From the NCBI RefSeq assembly GCF_000270245.1, contig NC_015635.1:3906001-3970000 (forward strand): 64,000 bases of DNA, in the 5' to 3' direction. The translations under genes and the position numbers were made by a program. Position 1 is the first letter of the stretch, and the number at the start of each line of letters is the position of its first letter. Shown here piece by piece: positions 16,067 to 24,585 of this stretch. The notes beneath the pieces are model-generated. The model saw only the letters and a program-made list of their open reading frames with translations, made no database searches and was not told the origin of the DNA. The DNA is from Microlunatus phosphovorus NM-1. GTDB taxonomy: Bacteria > Actinomycetota > Actinomycetes > Propionibacteriales > Propionibacteriaceae.

Positions 16067-16613
16067 CCTGGAAGCTGTCGACGCCTTGGCAGGTGCCGCG
16101 GACCTGGGCGAGCTGATCCACGAGGGCGACCGAGTGGGCCTGCGGTTCGTCCGCCGCTACCGCCACCCGGTCGAACGAGTCTGGCGTGCGCTCACCGAAT
16201 CCGATCAACTGCGGTTCTGGATGCCCTGCGACATCGTCGGCGAGCGCCGGGCCGAAGCACCGATCACGTTGCCGTTCTGGCCCGGGCACGTGGCGAAGTA
16301 CGGCATCACCGAGCCTGTGCTGAGCGGCGAGATCCAGATCTGGGAGCCGCCCAGCCGATTCGGCTGGACCTGGGGCGGCGATGTGCTGCTCTGGGAGTTG
16401 GCCTCGGTCGCCGACGGCACCGAGCTCACCTTCACCACCTGGCCGGCCGACCCTGACCTGGCGGGCGCTGTCAGCTCCGCAGCCGGCTACCACATCTGCC
16501 TGACCGAGCTCATCCTGCTGCTCGATCGCGGCAGCGCACCCCCGATGACCGAGATCGACGCGGTCGTGTTCCGGTTCGAGGAGGCGTACAAGCAGCGCTT
16601 CGGTCTCGGCTGA
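16059..16613 (+). CDS. SRPBCC/AHSA1-like protein
   Basis: A 184-residue single-domain START-fold protein, a helix-grip fold forming a hydrophobic pocket. Family segments are GLRFVRRYRHPVERVWRALT with ESDQLRFWMP, SGEIQIWEPPSRFGWTWGGD, and a C-terminal helix ending FRFEEAYKQRFGLG. The ligand is unknown; members bind small hydrophobic molecules or act as Hsp90 co-chaperones. Start at ATG 16059, inside the ArsR 3' end and preceded by GGAGGA, which indicates translational coupling. The pair is probably one regulon with the repressor sensing or controlling the same chemistry. Confidence 0.87.
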   Translation: MTDLEAVDALAGAADLGELIHEGDRVGLRFVRRYRHPVERVWRALTESDQLRFWMPCDIVGERRAEAPITLPFWPGHVAKYGITEPVLSGEIQIWEPPSRFGWTWGGDVLLWELASVADGTELTFTTWPADPDLAGAVSSAAGYHICLTELILLLDRGSAPPMTEIDAVVFRFEEAYKQRFGLG

Positions 16614-16678
16614 GCCTGGCGGATCCCAGTCGGCGCACGAGCGAGTCCGCGCTGACATGGCTCAGATTCGTACGCACC

Positions 16679-16700
16679 CGCTGTCACTCAGATGACAGCG
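16679..16700. terminator. Small perfect hairpin downstream of the SRPBCC gene
   Basis: CGCTGTCA and TGACAGCG (8-bp stem, 6-nt loop) lie 66 nt after the SRPBCC stop. There is no T-run, so it is either a weak terminator or an operator-like site for the FAD oxidase gene downstream. Confidence 0.35.
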
Positions 16701-16844
16701 GCGAGCCGTATCGGTCGAGGGGGACGGCTGCTCTGATTCCTCGGTGTCCACCCAACATCCCAACGCCTACCGGCGAACGGGACCACCCCGAGGCGGGCGG
16801 CTCACCTGACACATCCGTCAGTCTTCTTCGAAGGGATCACAACC

Positions 16845-18284
16845 GTGACCATCGACCTCACCGCAGGCCGACCTCAACCCGCCGACTCCACCAGCACCGC
16901 TGCTGCCGCATTGCGCGAACTCGCCAGCTGCCCGGTGCACCTCCGGACCGATCCCGGCTACGACGAATCCAGACTTGCCTGGAATCGGGCCGTCGAGCAA
17001 CGACCCGCCGCGGTGGCCAAACCCAAGACCGCGCACGACGTCTCCCGGCTCGTCCGCCTGGCCGCCGAGCTGGGTCTGCGGATCGCCCCACAGTCCACCG
17101 GGCACAACGCCGGCCCTCTTGCTCAGCGCGGCTTGGACGATGTCGTCATCGTCAGGACCGGCGCCCTGTCCTCGGTCACCATCGACTCGGTCCGGCGGAT
17201 CGCGCGCGTCGGCGGTGGCACCATCTGGGATCCGGCGGTCACCGCGGCGGCCGAGCACGGGTTGGCTGCCTTGCATGGCTCGTCACCCGATGTCGGCATC
17301 GCCGGCTACAGCCTCGGCGGTGGCATCGGCTGGTATGCGCGCCAGCTGGGTCTGGCCGCAAATCATGTCACCGCGGCGGAGGTGGTGATCGGCGACGGGA
17401 CCATCGTCCGGGCCGACGCGGACCATGATCCGGAGCTGCTCTGGGCTCTCCGCGGGGGCGGTGGCAGCTTCGGCGTGGTGACCGCGCTCGAGTTCTCCCT
17501 GTTCGAGATCCCCTCCGCGTACGCCGGCTTGATGGTCTTCGACATCAGTCGCGCAGAGGAAGTGCTGCGTCGCTGGTCGACCTGGGCGGTCGAAGCGCCT
17601 GACCAGGTCACCGCCTCGTTCCGGGTGCTGCATCTGCCGCCGCTGCCGGATCTGCCGGCCTTCCTGCGAGGGCGCTCGGTTGTCGTGATCGACGGAGCCG
17701 TCCTCGCCTCCGATGATCGGGCTGACCGCATCCTGGCTGGTCTGCGCTCACTCAAGCCGGAGCTGGACACGTTCCTGCGGGTGCCGGCGGCTTCGCTGAC
17801 CAGGCTGCACATGGATCCGGAAGGCTCCGGGTCCGGGATCAGCGGCACGGCGATGATCCGTGAGTTGCCCGAGGCCGGCATCGATGCCTTCCTGTCCGCG
17901 GTCGGCGATCGCACGTCGACCTCATTGATGATGGGCGAACTCCGCCAGCTCGGCGGTGCCCTGTCCCACCCCGCCGATGGTGGCGGCGCGGTCTCGCACT
18001 TCGACGGGCAGTTCCTGGCCTTCGGTGGCGGCCCTGTGATGTCGCCTGAGGTGGCGTTGCAGGTAGGCGCCGACGCAGCCGCCTTCACGCGGGCGCTGGC
18101 GCCGTGGACCGGGGGTCGGACCTACCTCAACTTCGTCGAGGACGCCGTCGACACCCGTCAAGGTTACGACGAGCTGACCTGGCGTCGGCTGTCCGGGATC
18201 CGGTCCGCGGTCGACCCGAACGGGGTCTTCGCCGCCAACCACCAGGTGCCTCGGCTCTACGAGGACGGCCGGCCCAGCCGCTGA
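16845..18284 (+). CDS. BBE-type FAD-dependent oxidoreductase
   Basis: A 479-residue flavoprotein of the VAO/PCMH fold with a C-terminal berberine-bridge-like segment. FAD-binding motifs are APQSTGHNAGPL near 86, which contains the His usually linked to FAD, then GGGTIWDPAV, GYSLGGGIGWYARQLGL and ALRGGGGSFGVVTALEF. The second Cys attachment site of bicovalent enzymes is absent (SSPDVGIAGY), so at most a single His-FAD bond is expected. The C-terminus has YLNFVED and a final NHQVPRL. Substrate unknown; relatives oxidise sugars, polyphenols or alkaloids. No signal peptide. GTG start at 16845, with GAAGGGA upstream. A strong inverted repeat follows the stop by 15 nt. Confidence 0.9.
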   Translation: MTIDLTAGRPQPADSTSTAAAALRELASCPVHLRTDPGYDESRLAWNRAVEQRPAAVAKPKTAHDVSRLVRLAAELGLRIAPQSTGHNAGPLAQRGLDDVVIVRTGALSSVTIDSVRRIARVGGGTIWDPAVTAAAEHGLAALHGSSPDVGIAGYSLGGGIGWYARQLGLAANHVTAAEVVIGDGTIVRADADHDPELLWALRGGGGSFGVVTALEFSLFEIPSAYAGLMVFDISRAEEVLRRWSTWAVEAPDQVTASFRVLHLPPLPDLPAFLRGRSVVVIDGAVLASDDRADRILAGLRSLKPELDTFLRVPAASLTRLHMDPEGSGSGISGTAMIRELPEAGIDAFLSAVGDRTSTSLMMGELRQLGGALSHPADGGGAVSHFDGQFLAFGGGPVMSPEVALQVGADAAAFTRALAPWTGGRTYLNFVEDAVDTRQGYDELTWRRLSGIRSAVDPNGVFAANHQVPRLYEDGRPSR

Positions 18285-18299
18285 GGCGGCAAACGTCAA

Positions 18300-18347
18300 A
18301 CAATGGATAGTTTCGTCCCCGATGTCGGGGATGAAACTATCCATTGT
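18300..18347. terminator. Long hairpin after the FAD oxidase gene
   Basis: Two 21-nt arms (18300-18320 and 18327-18347) pair at 20 of 21 positions; the exception can be a G-U pair in RNA. The loop is 6 nt. It contains ACAATGGATAGTTTC and its complement and is unusually AT-rich for this genome. It sits between codirectional genes (oxidase stop 18284, glycosyltransferase start 18379), so it probably separates transcripts. No T-run follows. Confidence 0.6.
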
Positions 18348-18378
18348 CACGATCGAGCAACCCGGATAGCGTCCGGGA

Positions 18379-19482
18379 GTGCGCGTCGTATGCTCCTTCG
18401 TCGGCGGGGCCGGTCATCTGCATCCGCAGATTCCCTTGCATCGAGCCCTCGCCGCTGCCGGCCACGAGCTCACGCTGCGAGGGAGCGCCTCTGCGACACA
18501 GACCGCTCCCCGCGAGATCTACCGCACCATCGCTGGGCGACCGGATCAGCGAAGCCAGCTTGCAGACGAGATTGCTCCCCTGGCGCCGGTCGACATCGAA
18601 CACGAGCTGGCGGTCATCGCACGTCACTTTGCCGGCGATGCCGCGCGTACCTCGGCTGCCGCGATCAGTGCCGATTTGGCGAGTACGGACCTCGTTGTCT
18701 GCGACGAAGTCGACTTCGGAGCCATCGGGGCAGCGCAGCAGGCAGGCATTCCCGTCGCCGTTGTCGCCGTCGCCGTCTCCGGGGCCATCGTTCGGCCCAG
18801 GCTGCTTCACGACGCGCTGACGGCGCTCGGCCACGACCTCGGAATGTCGGGGCCGGTCCGCCCGTACGGTGACGCCTTCGTCGTCCCATTCGACCCGTCC
18901 ATGCGGGACCCCGCCCATCCCGCACCCTCGAACGCCCTCTGGATGCGTCCCGATTCCGGAGCTGCACCCCAGCCCGACGGCTCGATCGTTGCCACGCTGG
19001 GCACAGAGTTCAACACGGAGTCCGGCGATCTGTTCGACCGGATACTCAGCGCCCTCGCCCTGCTCGATGCCCCAGCCACTCTCGCAGTCGGACGCGATCT
19101 GGACCCATCGCGATTCGGCGATCAGCCCGCGCACATCAAGATCCGGCAGTACGTCGACCTCGCCGCCCTGGTTCCTCGTGCCAGTGTTGTTCTTCACCAT
19201 GGTGGTAGCGGGTTGTTCCTGCAGTCCGTCCTGGGTGGAGCGCCCCAGGTCGTGTTCCCGATGGGAGCCGACCAGCCGTTCACCGCCGACCGCGTACATG
19301 ACCTGGGCTTGGGTCGAGTCCTGGATCCCATGACTGCGACGCCGGACGAGATCGCCAGAGTCATTTCGGCGGTTCGGGCAGACGGGAACATGCGTAGCCG
19401 AGTCTTGGCCCTCCGTAGCTCGACCTTGGCGCTACCCGAGCCTGCCGCAGTTGTCGAGCACCTCAGCCGCATTGCTCGCTGA
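18379..19482 (+). CDS. UGT/MGT-like glycosyltransferase (GT1 family)
   Basis: A 367-residue GT-B glycosyltransferase. The N-terminal half begins RVVCSFVGGAGHLHPQIPLH, typical of macrolide/UDP-glycosyltransferases. The C-terminal half has the donor-binding block VLHHGGSGLFLQSVLGGAPQ followed by VVFPMGADQPFTADRV. It transfers a nucleotide sugar to an unknown acceptor, probably a secondary metabolite or xenobiotic. It starts at GTG 18379, shortly after the 18300-18347 hairpin. Flanking genes are an FAD oxidase and a DUF6884 protein; a small tailoring set is possible but no biosynthetic core gene is present. Confidence 0.87.
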   Translation: MRVVCSFVGGAGHLHPQIPLHRALAAAGHELTLRGSASATQTAPREIYRTIAGRPDQRSQLADEIAPLAPVDIEHELAVIARHFAGDAARTSAAAISADLASTDLVVCDEVDFGAIGAAQQAGIPVAVVAVAVSGAIVRPRLLHDALTALGHDLGMSGPVRPYGDAFVVPFDPSMRDPAHPAPSNALWMRPDSGAAPQPDGSIVATLGTEFNTESGDLFDRILSALALLDAPATLAVGRDLDPSRFGDQPAHIKIRQYVDLAALVPRASVVLHHGGSGLFLQSVLGGAPQVVFPMGADQPFTADRVHDLGLGRVLDPMTATPDEIARVISAVRADGNMRSRVLALRSSTLALPEPAAVVEHLSRIAR

Positions 19483-19547
19483 ATCAGCGGTGCAATTGGA
19501 CGGCAACTCAGTTGCAGTGCACCGGTGCCTCTGTCACCGTCAGCATC

Positions 19548-19985
19548 GTGAGCTACGACGTGTTGCTGGTGAGCTGCTCGTACGAGAAGCTCGACCATCC
19601 AACAGAGGCACGCGAGCTCTACAGCGCTGATCGGTTCCGGCTGGCCCGCAGTTACGCCGAACGGTCTTCGTCGCCGTGGTTCATCTTGTCCGGTGAGCAT
19701 GCACTCGTTCGACCACGCGACTGGCTCGCACCCTACGACACGGACCTCAACGAGATGCCGTCGCACTACCGGTCGGCGTGGGGACTGTGGGTGGTTGCCA
19801 AGCTGACCACAATCTGCGGCGACCTCGACGGTCTCGTGGTGGAGATTCACGCACCCCAGTCGTACGTCGACCCGATTTCCGCGCCCCTGGCAGCCGCCGG
19901 AGCGACCCTGCAACTGCCACTCGCCGGTGTGGCATGGAGTGAGTGGTCCACTTGGTATCGACGCATTCCTGAATGCGGCGCCTGA
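19548..19985 (+). CDS. DUF6884-like protein
   Basis: A 145-residue soluble protein from GTG 19548 (SYDVLLVSCSYEKLDHPTEA). Typical features are VSCS followed by a helix with A.ELY.S..F..AR.YAE, then WFILSGEHALVRP, as in DUF6884 (a Rossmann-like domain of unknown function related in appearance to YaaA/queuosine-type folds). A longer reading from 19512 lacks conservation. No partner is obvious; the upstream glycosyltransferase ends 65 nt earlier. Function unknown. Confidence 0.72.
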   Translation: MSYDVLLVSCSYEKLDHPTEARELYSADRFRLARSYAERSSSPWFILSGEHALVRPRDWLAPYDTDLNEMPSHYRSAWGLWVVAKLTTICGDLDGLVVEIHAPQSYVDPISAPLAAAGATLQLPLAGVAWSEWSTWYRRIPECGA

Positions 19986-20063
19986 CGCACCGGCTGGCAA
20001 TCGCTCCGGCAACGCTCAGGAATCCTCCGGCATCCCGAAGCGGTCGGACGGCAACTGGTCTGG

Positions 20064-21326
20064 TTGAGTCAGCGTGTGAATCTCCGGAACCGGCGCGTAG
20101 ATCTGCCACCGGGATTCCGGCGCTTCTGGTGGGGCGAGGCGGTTTCGGGCTTCGGCACCGCTGTGACGTTGTTGGCGCTGCAGACGCTGGTAGTAGTGAC
20201 GCTCCACGGCGGCGCGGTGGAGGTGGGCTGGCTCAGCTCGGCGCGTTGGTTGCCGTATCTGGTTCTGGGTCTGGTCGTCGGGGCGCTGGTCGATCGCGTC
20301 CGGCGTCGACCGGTGATGGTCGCCACCGACTTGATCCGAGCCATCTTGCTGGGAGCGATCCCCGTCACCTGGCTGCTCGGCGTCCTCACGTTTCCTTTGT
20401 TGCTGGTCATCGTGCTTCTGTTCGGAACTGTCACCCTGGTCAACGACGCGGCCTCGATGTCCTTCGTGCCGCGATTGGTCCCCCGCGACCAACTGCAGCG
20501 CGCCCATGCTCGGCTGGATGGTGCAGATGCGGTCGCTCAAACGGCGGGCCCCGCCGTTGCCGGCGCGCTGATCCGAGTCATCGGTGCACCGCTGGCAGTG
20601 CTTGTCGACGCGATCAGCTATCTGTTCTCGGCGGCGATGGTCGCCACCTTGCGCAGCGTTCCCGAACCGGCTGCCGCGTCGTCGGCGAAGCTGGACGTTC
20701 GGGCGCTCACTGCGGAGATCCGGGACGGCGTGCGGTGGGTCTATGGCGGCTCGGGCCTTGCTCGGCTGGCAGCAGGGACCCACACGTGGTTCGCCGCCCA
20801 GGCAACACTGCTGGTGGCGGTGGCGCCGTACGCATTCCTGCAGCTCGATCTATCGGCATTCCAGCTCGGTCTGGTCTACGGAGCCGCTGGTGTCGGCGCC
20901 CTGGGTGGCGCCGTGCTGAGCACCACGCTCGGCCACCGGCTCGGCACCGGCGGAGCCATCATCTGTGCGTACGCGGTCTCCGGCGGTGCCGTCGTCGTCA
21001 TGCTCGCCGCGGGATTCGTCCCCGCTGGTTGGACAGCCGCAGCCGTGTTGGGCGTGGGCCAGTTCGGCCATGGCTGGGCCATGGGTCTCAGCAACTCACA
21101 CGAGATGACCTATCGGCAAGCGCTCACCCCGGACGGGCTCCAGGCTCGTACGAACACCACGATGCGTTCGCTGAACCGGGCGGTCGTCGTGGTCGTCTCC
21201 CCACTTGCCGGTCTCGCCGCCGACCGCCTCGGCTTCGCTCCGACACTCGCTGCGGCCGCGATGATCTTCGTCGTGGCGGCCGCGATCCTGGCGCTCTCGC
21301 CCATTCGGCGAGCACGGATCAGCTGA
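20064..21326 (+). CDS. MFS transporter (MFS_3-like exporter)
   Basis: A 420-residue integral membrane protein with 12 predicted helices. The N-terminal FRRFWWGEAVSGFGTAVTLL, the loop GALVDRVRRRPVMVATDLIR (the MFS A-like motif between helices 2 and 3), and FVPRLVPRDQLQRAHARLDG are typical of the MFS_3/enterobactin-exporter-like group. Probably a proton-driven efflux pump; substrate unknown. The start is unsure: TTG 20064 or GTG 20076, four codons later. It converges on the PPOX gene, with 28 nt between stops. Confidence 0.88.
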   Translation: MSQRVNLRNRRVDLPPGFRRFWWGEAVSGFGTAVTLLALQTLVVVTLHGGAVEVGWLSSARWLPYLVLGLVVGALVDRVRRRPVMVATDLIRAILLGAIPVTWLLGVLTFPLLLVIVLLFGTVTLVNDAASMSFVPRLVPRDQLQRAHARLDGADAVAQTAGPAVAGALIRVIGAPLAVLVDAISYLFSAAMVATLRSVPEPAAASSAKLDVRALTAEIRDGVRWVYGGSGLARLAAGTHTWFAAQATLLVAVAPYAFLQLDLSAFQLGLVYGAAGVGALGGAVLSTTLGHRLGTGGAIICAYAVSGGAVVVMLAAGFVPAGWTAAAVLGVGQFGHGWAMGLSNSHEMTYRQALTPDGLQARTNTTMRSLNRAVVVVVSPLAGLAADRLGFAPTLAAAAMIFVVAAAILALSPIRRARIS

Positions 21327-21354
21327 CCGGATCTGCCACGGCCTCACCCGACGA

Positions 21355-21999
21355 TCACCGGTAGAGCTTCTCCCGATATTGCTCGCCGTAGTAGACAGTC
21401 AACTCCTCCAGCGTCTTGTCCGGGGCATCCAGCGCCTTCGCGATCGCCGCTCTCGACGGCAGCGGGTCACACCAGCTCTCCGGCTCCCAGAGCTGCGAGC
21501 GCAGGAATGCCTTGGCACAGTGGTGGAACACCTCCTCGATCTCCACCACCAGCGCCAGGATCGGCCGATGCCCCTTGACGACCATGGATTCGAAGAAGTC
21601 CGCTGACCGGACCAGCCGGGCGCGGCCGTTGATCCGCAGCGTGTCGCCCCGGCCGGGGATGAAGAAGACCAGCCCGACGTGCGGGTTGGCGAGGATGTTG
21701 CGGTAGCCATCGACCCGCCGGTTGCCGGGTCTCTCCGCGATGGCGATAGTCCGCTCATCGAGCACGTACGCCAGCCGCCCCGCCGGATCGCCCTTCGGCG
21801 AGACATCGCAGCGTCCGTCGGCATCGCTGGTCGCGACCAGACAGAACGGGGACGCCGCCAGCCATTGCCGGTCCAGCTCATGCAAGGCCGGCCGGACCTT
21901 GTCCTTGACTCGCTGGATGGGTTCGCCGATCAACGCCGTGAGCTCGGCGTCTGTGGTGATCTCGTCGATACCGGCGATCTGGTCTGTACCGATGGTCAT
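21355..21999 (-). CDS. PPOX-fold FMN flavoprotein (MSMEG_1061/DR2398-like)
   Basis: A 214-residue split-barrel flavoprotein of the pyridoxamine-phosphate-oxidase-like family. Segments are SPFCLVATSDADGRCDVSPK then GDPAGRLAYVLDERTIAIAE, RPGNRRVDGYRNILANPHVG, and a C-terminal VFHHCAKAFLRSQLWEPESW. These match the subgroup of FMN-dependent proteins with no assigned substrate, distinct from PdxH. I start at ATG 21999 (MTIGTDQIAG); an earlier in-frame start at 22035 adds 12 unconserved residues. Monocistronic by position. Confidence 0.88.
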   Translation of the reverse strand: MTIGTDQIAGIDEITTDAELTALIGEPIQRVKDKVRPALHELDRQWLAASPFCLVATSDADGRCDVSPKGDPAGRLAYVLDERTIAIAERPGNRRVDGYRNILANPHVGLVFFIPGRGDTLRINGRARLVRSADFFESMVVKGHRPILALVVEIEEVFHHCAKAFLRSQLWEPESWCDPLPSRAAIAKALDAPDKTLEELTVYYGEQYREKLYR

Positions 22000-22124
22000 G
22001 GGCCCAACTCTTACCCAGATGCCGGTCTTCGCCAACGGGAATTCGGCGCCGACTCGCTCCTAGGGTCGAGCTGCGTTCACCAAAGTCGTCATCCTCCTGG
22101 CAACGACCAGATCGAGGTCGGACC

Positions 22125-24056
22125 TCAGACTGGGGTCAACGGCAGGAGCTGGCGCCCGGTCGGGCCGATCTGGATCTGCGTACCGAGGTCGGGGCAGACG
22201 CCGCAGTCGAAACAGGGGGTCCAGCGACAGTCCTCGACCTCGGTCTCGTCCAGCGCGTCCTCCCAGTCCTGCCAGAGCCAGTCCTTGTCTAGGCCCGAGT
22301 CGAGGTGGTCCCAGGGCAGCACCTCGTCGAAGTCCCGCTCCCGGGTCGTGTACCAGGAGACATCGACGCCGGTCCCTTCCAGCGCCAGCTCGGCACAGCG
22401 CATCCAGCGGTCGTACGAGAAGTGTTCGCTCCAGCCGTCGAACCGGCCGCCGTCGCGCCATACCGCCTCGATCACCGCGCCGACGCGTCGGTCGCCGCGG
22501 GACAGCAGGCCCTCGACCACCCCCGGCTTCCCGTCGTGATAGCGGAAGCCGATCGACTTGCCGAACTGGCGATCCTGTCGAACGGTGTCGCGGAGCAGCT
22601 TCAGCCGCCGGTCGATCGTGTCCGCATCGCACTGGGCAGCCCACTGGAACGGGGTGTGCGGCTTGGGAATGAAGCCGCCGATGCTCACCGTGCAACGGAT
22701 ATCGCGCCGACCGCTGGCCTCCCGCCCGGTCTTGATCACCTTCTGCGCGAGATCGGCGATCCCGAGCACGTCCTCGTCGGTCTCGGTCGGCAGACCGCAC
22801 ATGAAATAGAGCTTCACCTGCCGCCAGCCATTGGCGAACGCAGCGGCGACGGTGCGGATCAGGTCGTCTTCGCTGACCATCTTGTTGATCACCTTGCGAA
22901 GCCGCTCCGAACCACCTTCGGGCGCGAAGGTGAGACCGGAACGCCGGCCATTGCGGGACAGCTCGTTCGCCAGGTCGATGTTGAACGCGTCCACCCGGGT
23001 GCTGGGCAGCGACAGCGAGACATTCGTGCCCTCGTAGCGATCGGCGAGTTGCTTGGTCACCGGTGCGATCTCGGAGTGGTCGGCGCTGGAGAGGCTGAGC
23101 AGCCCGACCTCCTCCAGACCGGTGGCCTCGATGCCCGCCTGCACCATGGCCCCGATCGTCTCGATGTTGCGCTCCCGGACCGGTCTGGTGATCATTCCCG
23201 CCTGGCAGAACCGGCAGCCTCGCGTACAACCACGGAAGATCTCCACCGAGTAGCGCTCGTGCACCGTCTCGGCCAGCGGCACCAGCGGCTTCTTCGGGTA
23301 AGGCCACGAATCGAGGTCCATCACGGTGTGCTTGACCACCCGATCCGGCACCCCGGACCGGTTGGGCGTCACCGACGCCAGCGAGCCGTCAGGTCCATAG
23401 GCGACGTCGTAGAACCTCGGTACGTAGACGCCGCCGGTCTCGGCCAGCCGGAGCAGCAGCCCGTCTCGGCCGCCAGGACGGCCCTCGGTCTTCCATTCCC
23501 GGATCACCGCGGAGATGGCAAGAGCGATCTCCTCGCCGTCACCGAGTACCGCCGCGTCGATGAAGTCGCTGATCGGCTCCGGGTTGAACGCGGCGTGGCC
23601 ACCAGCCAACACGATCGGCTCGTGTTCATCACGATCCACCGCATGCAGCGCCATGCCGGCCAGGTCGATCGCATTCAGCAGATTCGTGTAGCCGAGCTCG
23701 GTGGCGAAGCTGACTCCGAGCACGTCGAAGTCGCCGACCGGACGATGGTTGTCGAGGGTGAACTGCGGGATGCCGTGCTCCCGCATCAGCTTCTCCAGGT
23801 CGGACCAGACGGCGTACGTCCGTTCGGCCAGAATCCAGTCTCGCTCGTTCAACACCTCATAGAGGATCGCGATCCCCTGGTTGGGCAGGCCGATCTCGTA
23901 CGCATCCGGGTACATCAGACACCACCGGACCTCGACGGATTCCCAGTCCTTGACGACGCTGTTCAACTCGCCGCCGACATACTGGATCGGCTTGCTCACG
24001 CTGGCCAGCAACGGTTCCAGCTGCGCGAAGAGTGACGGTGTGGGGGCGATGGTCAC
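22125..24056 (-). CDS. TIGR03960-family B12-binding-domain radical SAM protein
   Basis: A 643-residue iron-sulfur enzyme of unknown reaction. An N-terminal B12-binding-like domain (GLPNQGIAILYEVLNERDWI) precedes a radical SAM domain. Its cluster motif FRGCTRGCRFCQAG (C-x3-C-x2-C, near residues 274-281) ligates the 4Fe-4S cluster that cleaves S-adenosylmethionine. The C-terminus holds a cysteine-rich CFDCGVCPDLGTQIQIG, expected for this family. Start GTG 24056 (TIAPTPSLFAQLEPLL) rather than 24125. Its usual neighbour TIGR03936 is 6.5 kb away at 14923-15627, with unrelated genes between. Confidence 0.93.
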   Translation of the reverse strand: MTIAPTPSLFAQLEPLLASVSKPIQYVGGELNSVVKDWESVEVRWCLMYPDAYEIGLPNQGIAILYEVLNERDWILAERTYAVWSDLEKLMREHGIPQFTLDNHRPVGDFDVLGVSFATELGYTNLLNAIDLAGMALHAVDRDEHEPIVLAGGHAAFNPEPISDFIDAAVLGDGEEIALAISAVIREWKTEGRPGGRDGLLLRLAETGGVYVPRFYDVAYGPDGSLASVTPNRSGVPDRVVKHTVMDLDSWPYPKKPLVPLAETVHERYSVEIFRGCTRGCRFCQAGMITRPVRERNIETIGAMVQAGIEATGLEEVGLLSLSSADHSEIAPVTKQLADRYEGTNVSLSLPSTRVDAFNIDLANELSRNGRRSGLTFAPEGGSERLRKVINKMVSEDDLIRTVAAAFANGWRQVKLYFMCGLPTETDEDVLGIADLAQKVIKTGREASGRRDIRCTVSIGGFIPKPHTPFQWAAQCDADTIDRRLKLLRDTVRQDRQFGKSIGFRYHDGKPGVVEGLLSRGDRRVGAVIEAVWRDGGRFDGWSEHFSYDRWMRCAELALEGTGVDVSWYTTRERDFDEVLPWDHLDSGLDKDWLWQDWEDALDETEVEDCRWTPCFDCGVCPDLGTQIQIGPTGRQLLPLTPV

Positions 24057-24126
24057 CGTCCCAGGGTAAGAGACTTCGGCATGGGGCGCTGCAGGCCGGG
24101 TTGGGCGGACTGGCGGTACCGCCACG

Positions 24127-24180
24127 GCACGTTAGCTGCGGGCCCGTCACTGACAACGGTGATCAACCCGCAGCTTGTGC
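24127..24180. terminator. Hairpin downstream of the Mrp operon
   Basis: GCTGCGGG (24135-24142) pairs with CCCGCAGC (24167-24174), extended by GCAC/GTGC across short unpaired stretches. It lies 10-60 nt past the mnhG stop on the minus strand and before the radical SAM start. Likely the operon terminator; no T-run. Confidence 0.5.
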
Positions 24181-24189
24181 CAGTGATCG

Positions 24190-24585
24190 CTAATCCCTGT
24201 GGTCGGCGCTCTCCCCTTCGTCCTCACCGGAGGACAGGTGGAAACCGGCCTCCGCCAGATCGTCGGCCAAATCATCCTCGACCAGCAGATCTTCTCGAAC
24301 CTGCCCGGTGCGATAGGCCGTCCGCGCGACCATGTGCGCGGAGACCGGGGCGGTCAGCAACTGCAGGATCGCCACCAGCACCAGCATGCCCAAGGGCTTG
24401 AAGCTCTGCAGCGAGAACGCGACGCCGACGATCACGAACAGCAGCCCCAGGGTCTGCGGCTTCGTCGCCGCATGCATCCGGGTGAGCACGTCCGGAAAGC
24501 GGACCAGCCCCACCGCGGCGGCGAAGCAGAGCATCGCGCCGAGCAGCAGGAACACCGCACCCACGATGTCGAGCACCGGGTTCAT
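24190..24585 (-). CDS. mnhG: Mrp Na+/H+ antiporter subunit G
   Basis: The 131-residue subunit has three hydrophobic helices and begins MNPVLDIVGAVFLLLGAMLC. The family block VRFPDVLTRMHAATKPQTLG is present. It is part of the six-to-seven-subunit Mrp complex in the cytoplasmic membrane. The soluble C-terminus is acidic (LVEDDLADDLAEAGFHLSSG) and longer than in Bacillus MrpG. Its ATG overlaps the mnhF stop by 4 nt. It is the last gene of the operon. Confidence 0.95.
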   Translation of the reverse strand: MNPVLDIVGAVFLLLGAMLCFAAAVGLVRFPDVLTRMHAATKPQTLGLLFVIVGVAFSLQSFKPLGMLVLVAILQLLTAPVSAHMVARTAYRTGQVREDLLVEDDLADDLAEAGFHLSSGEDEGESADHRD

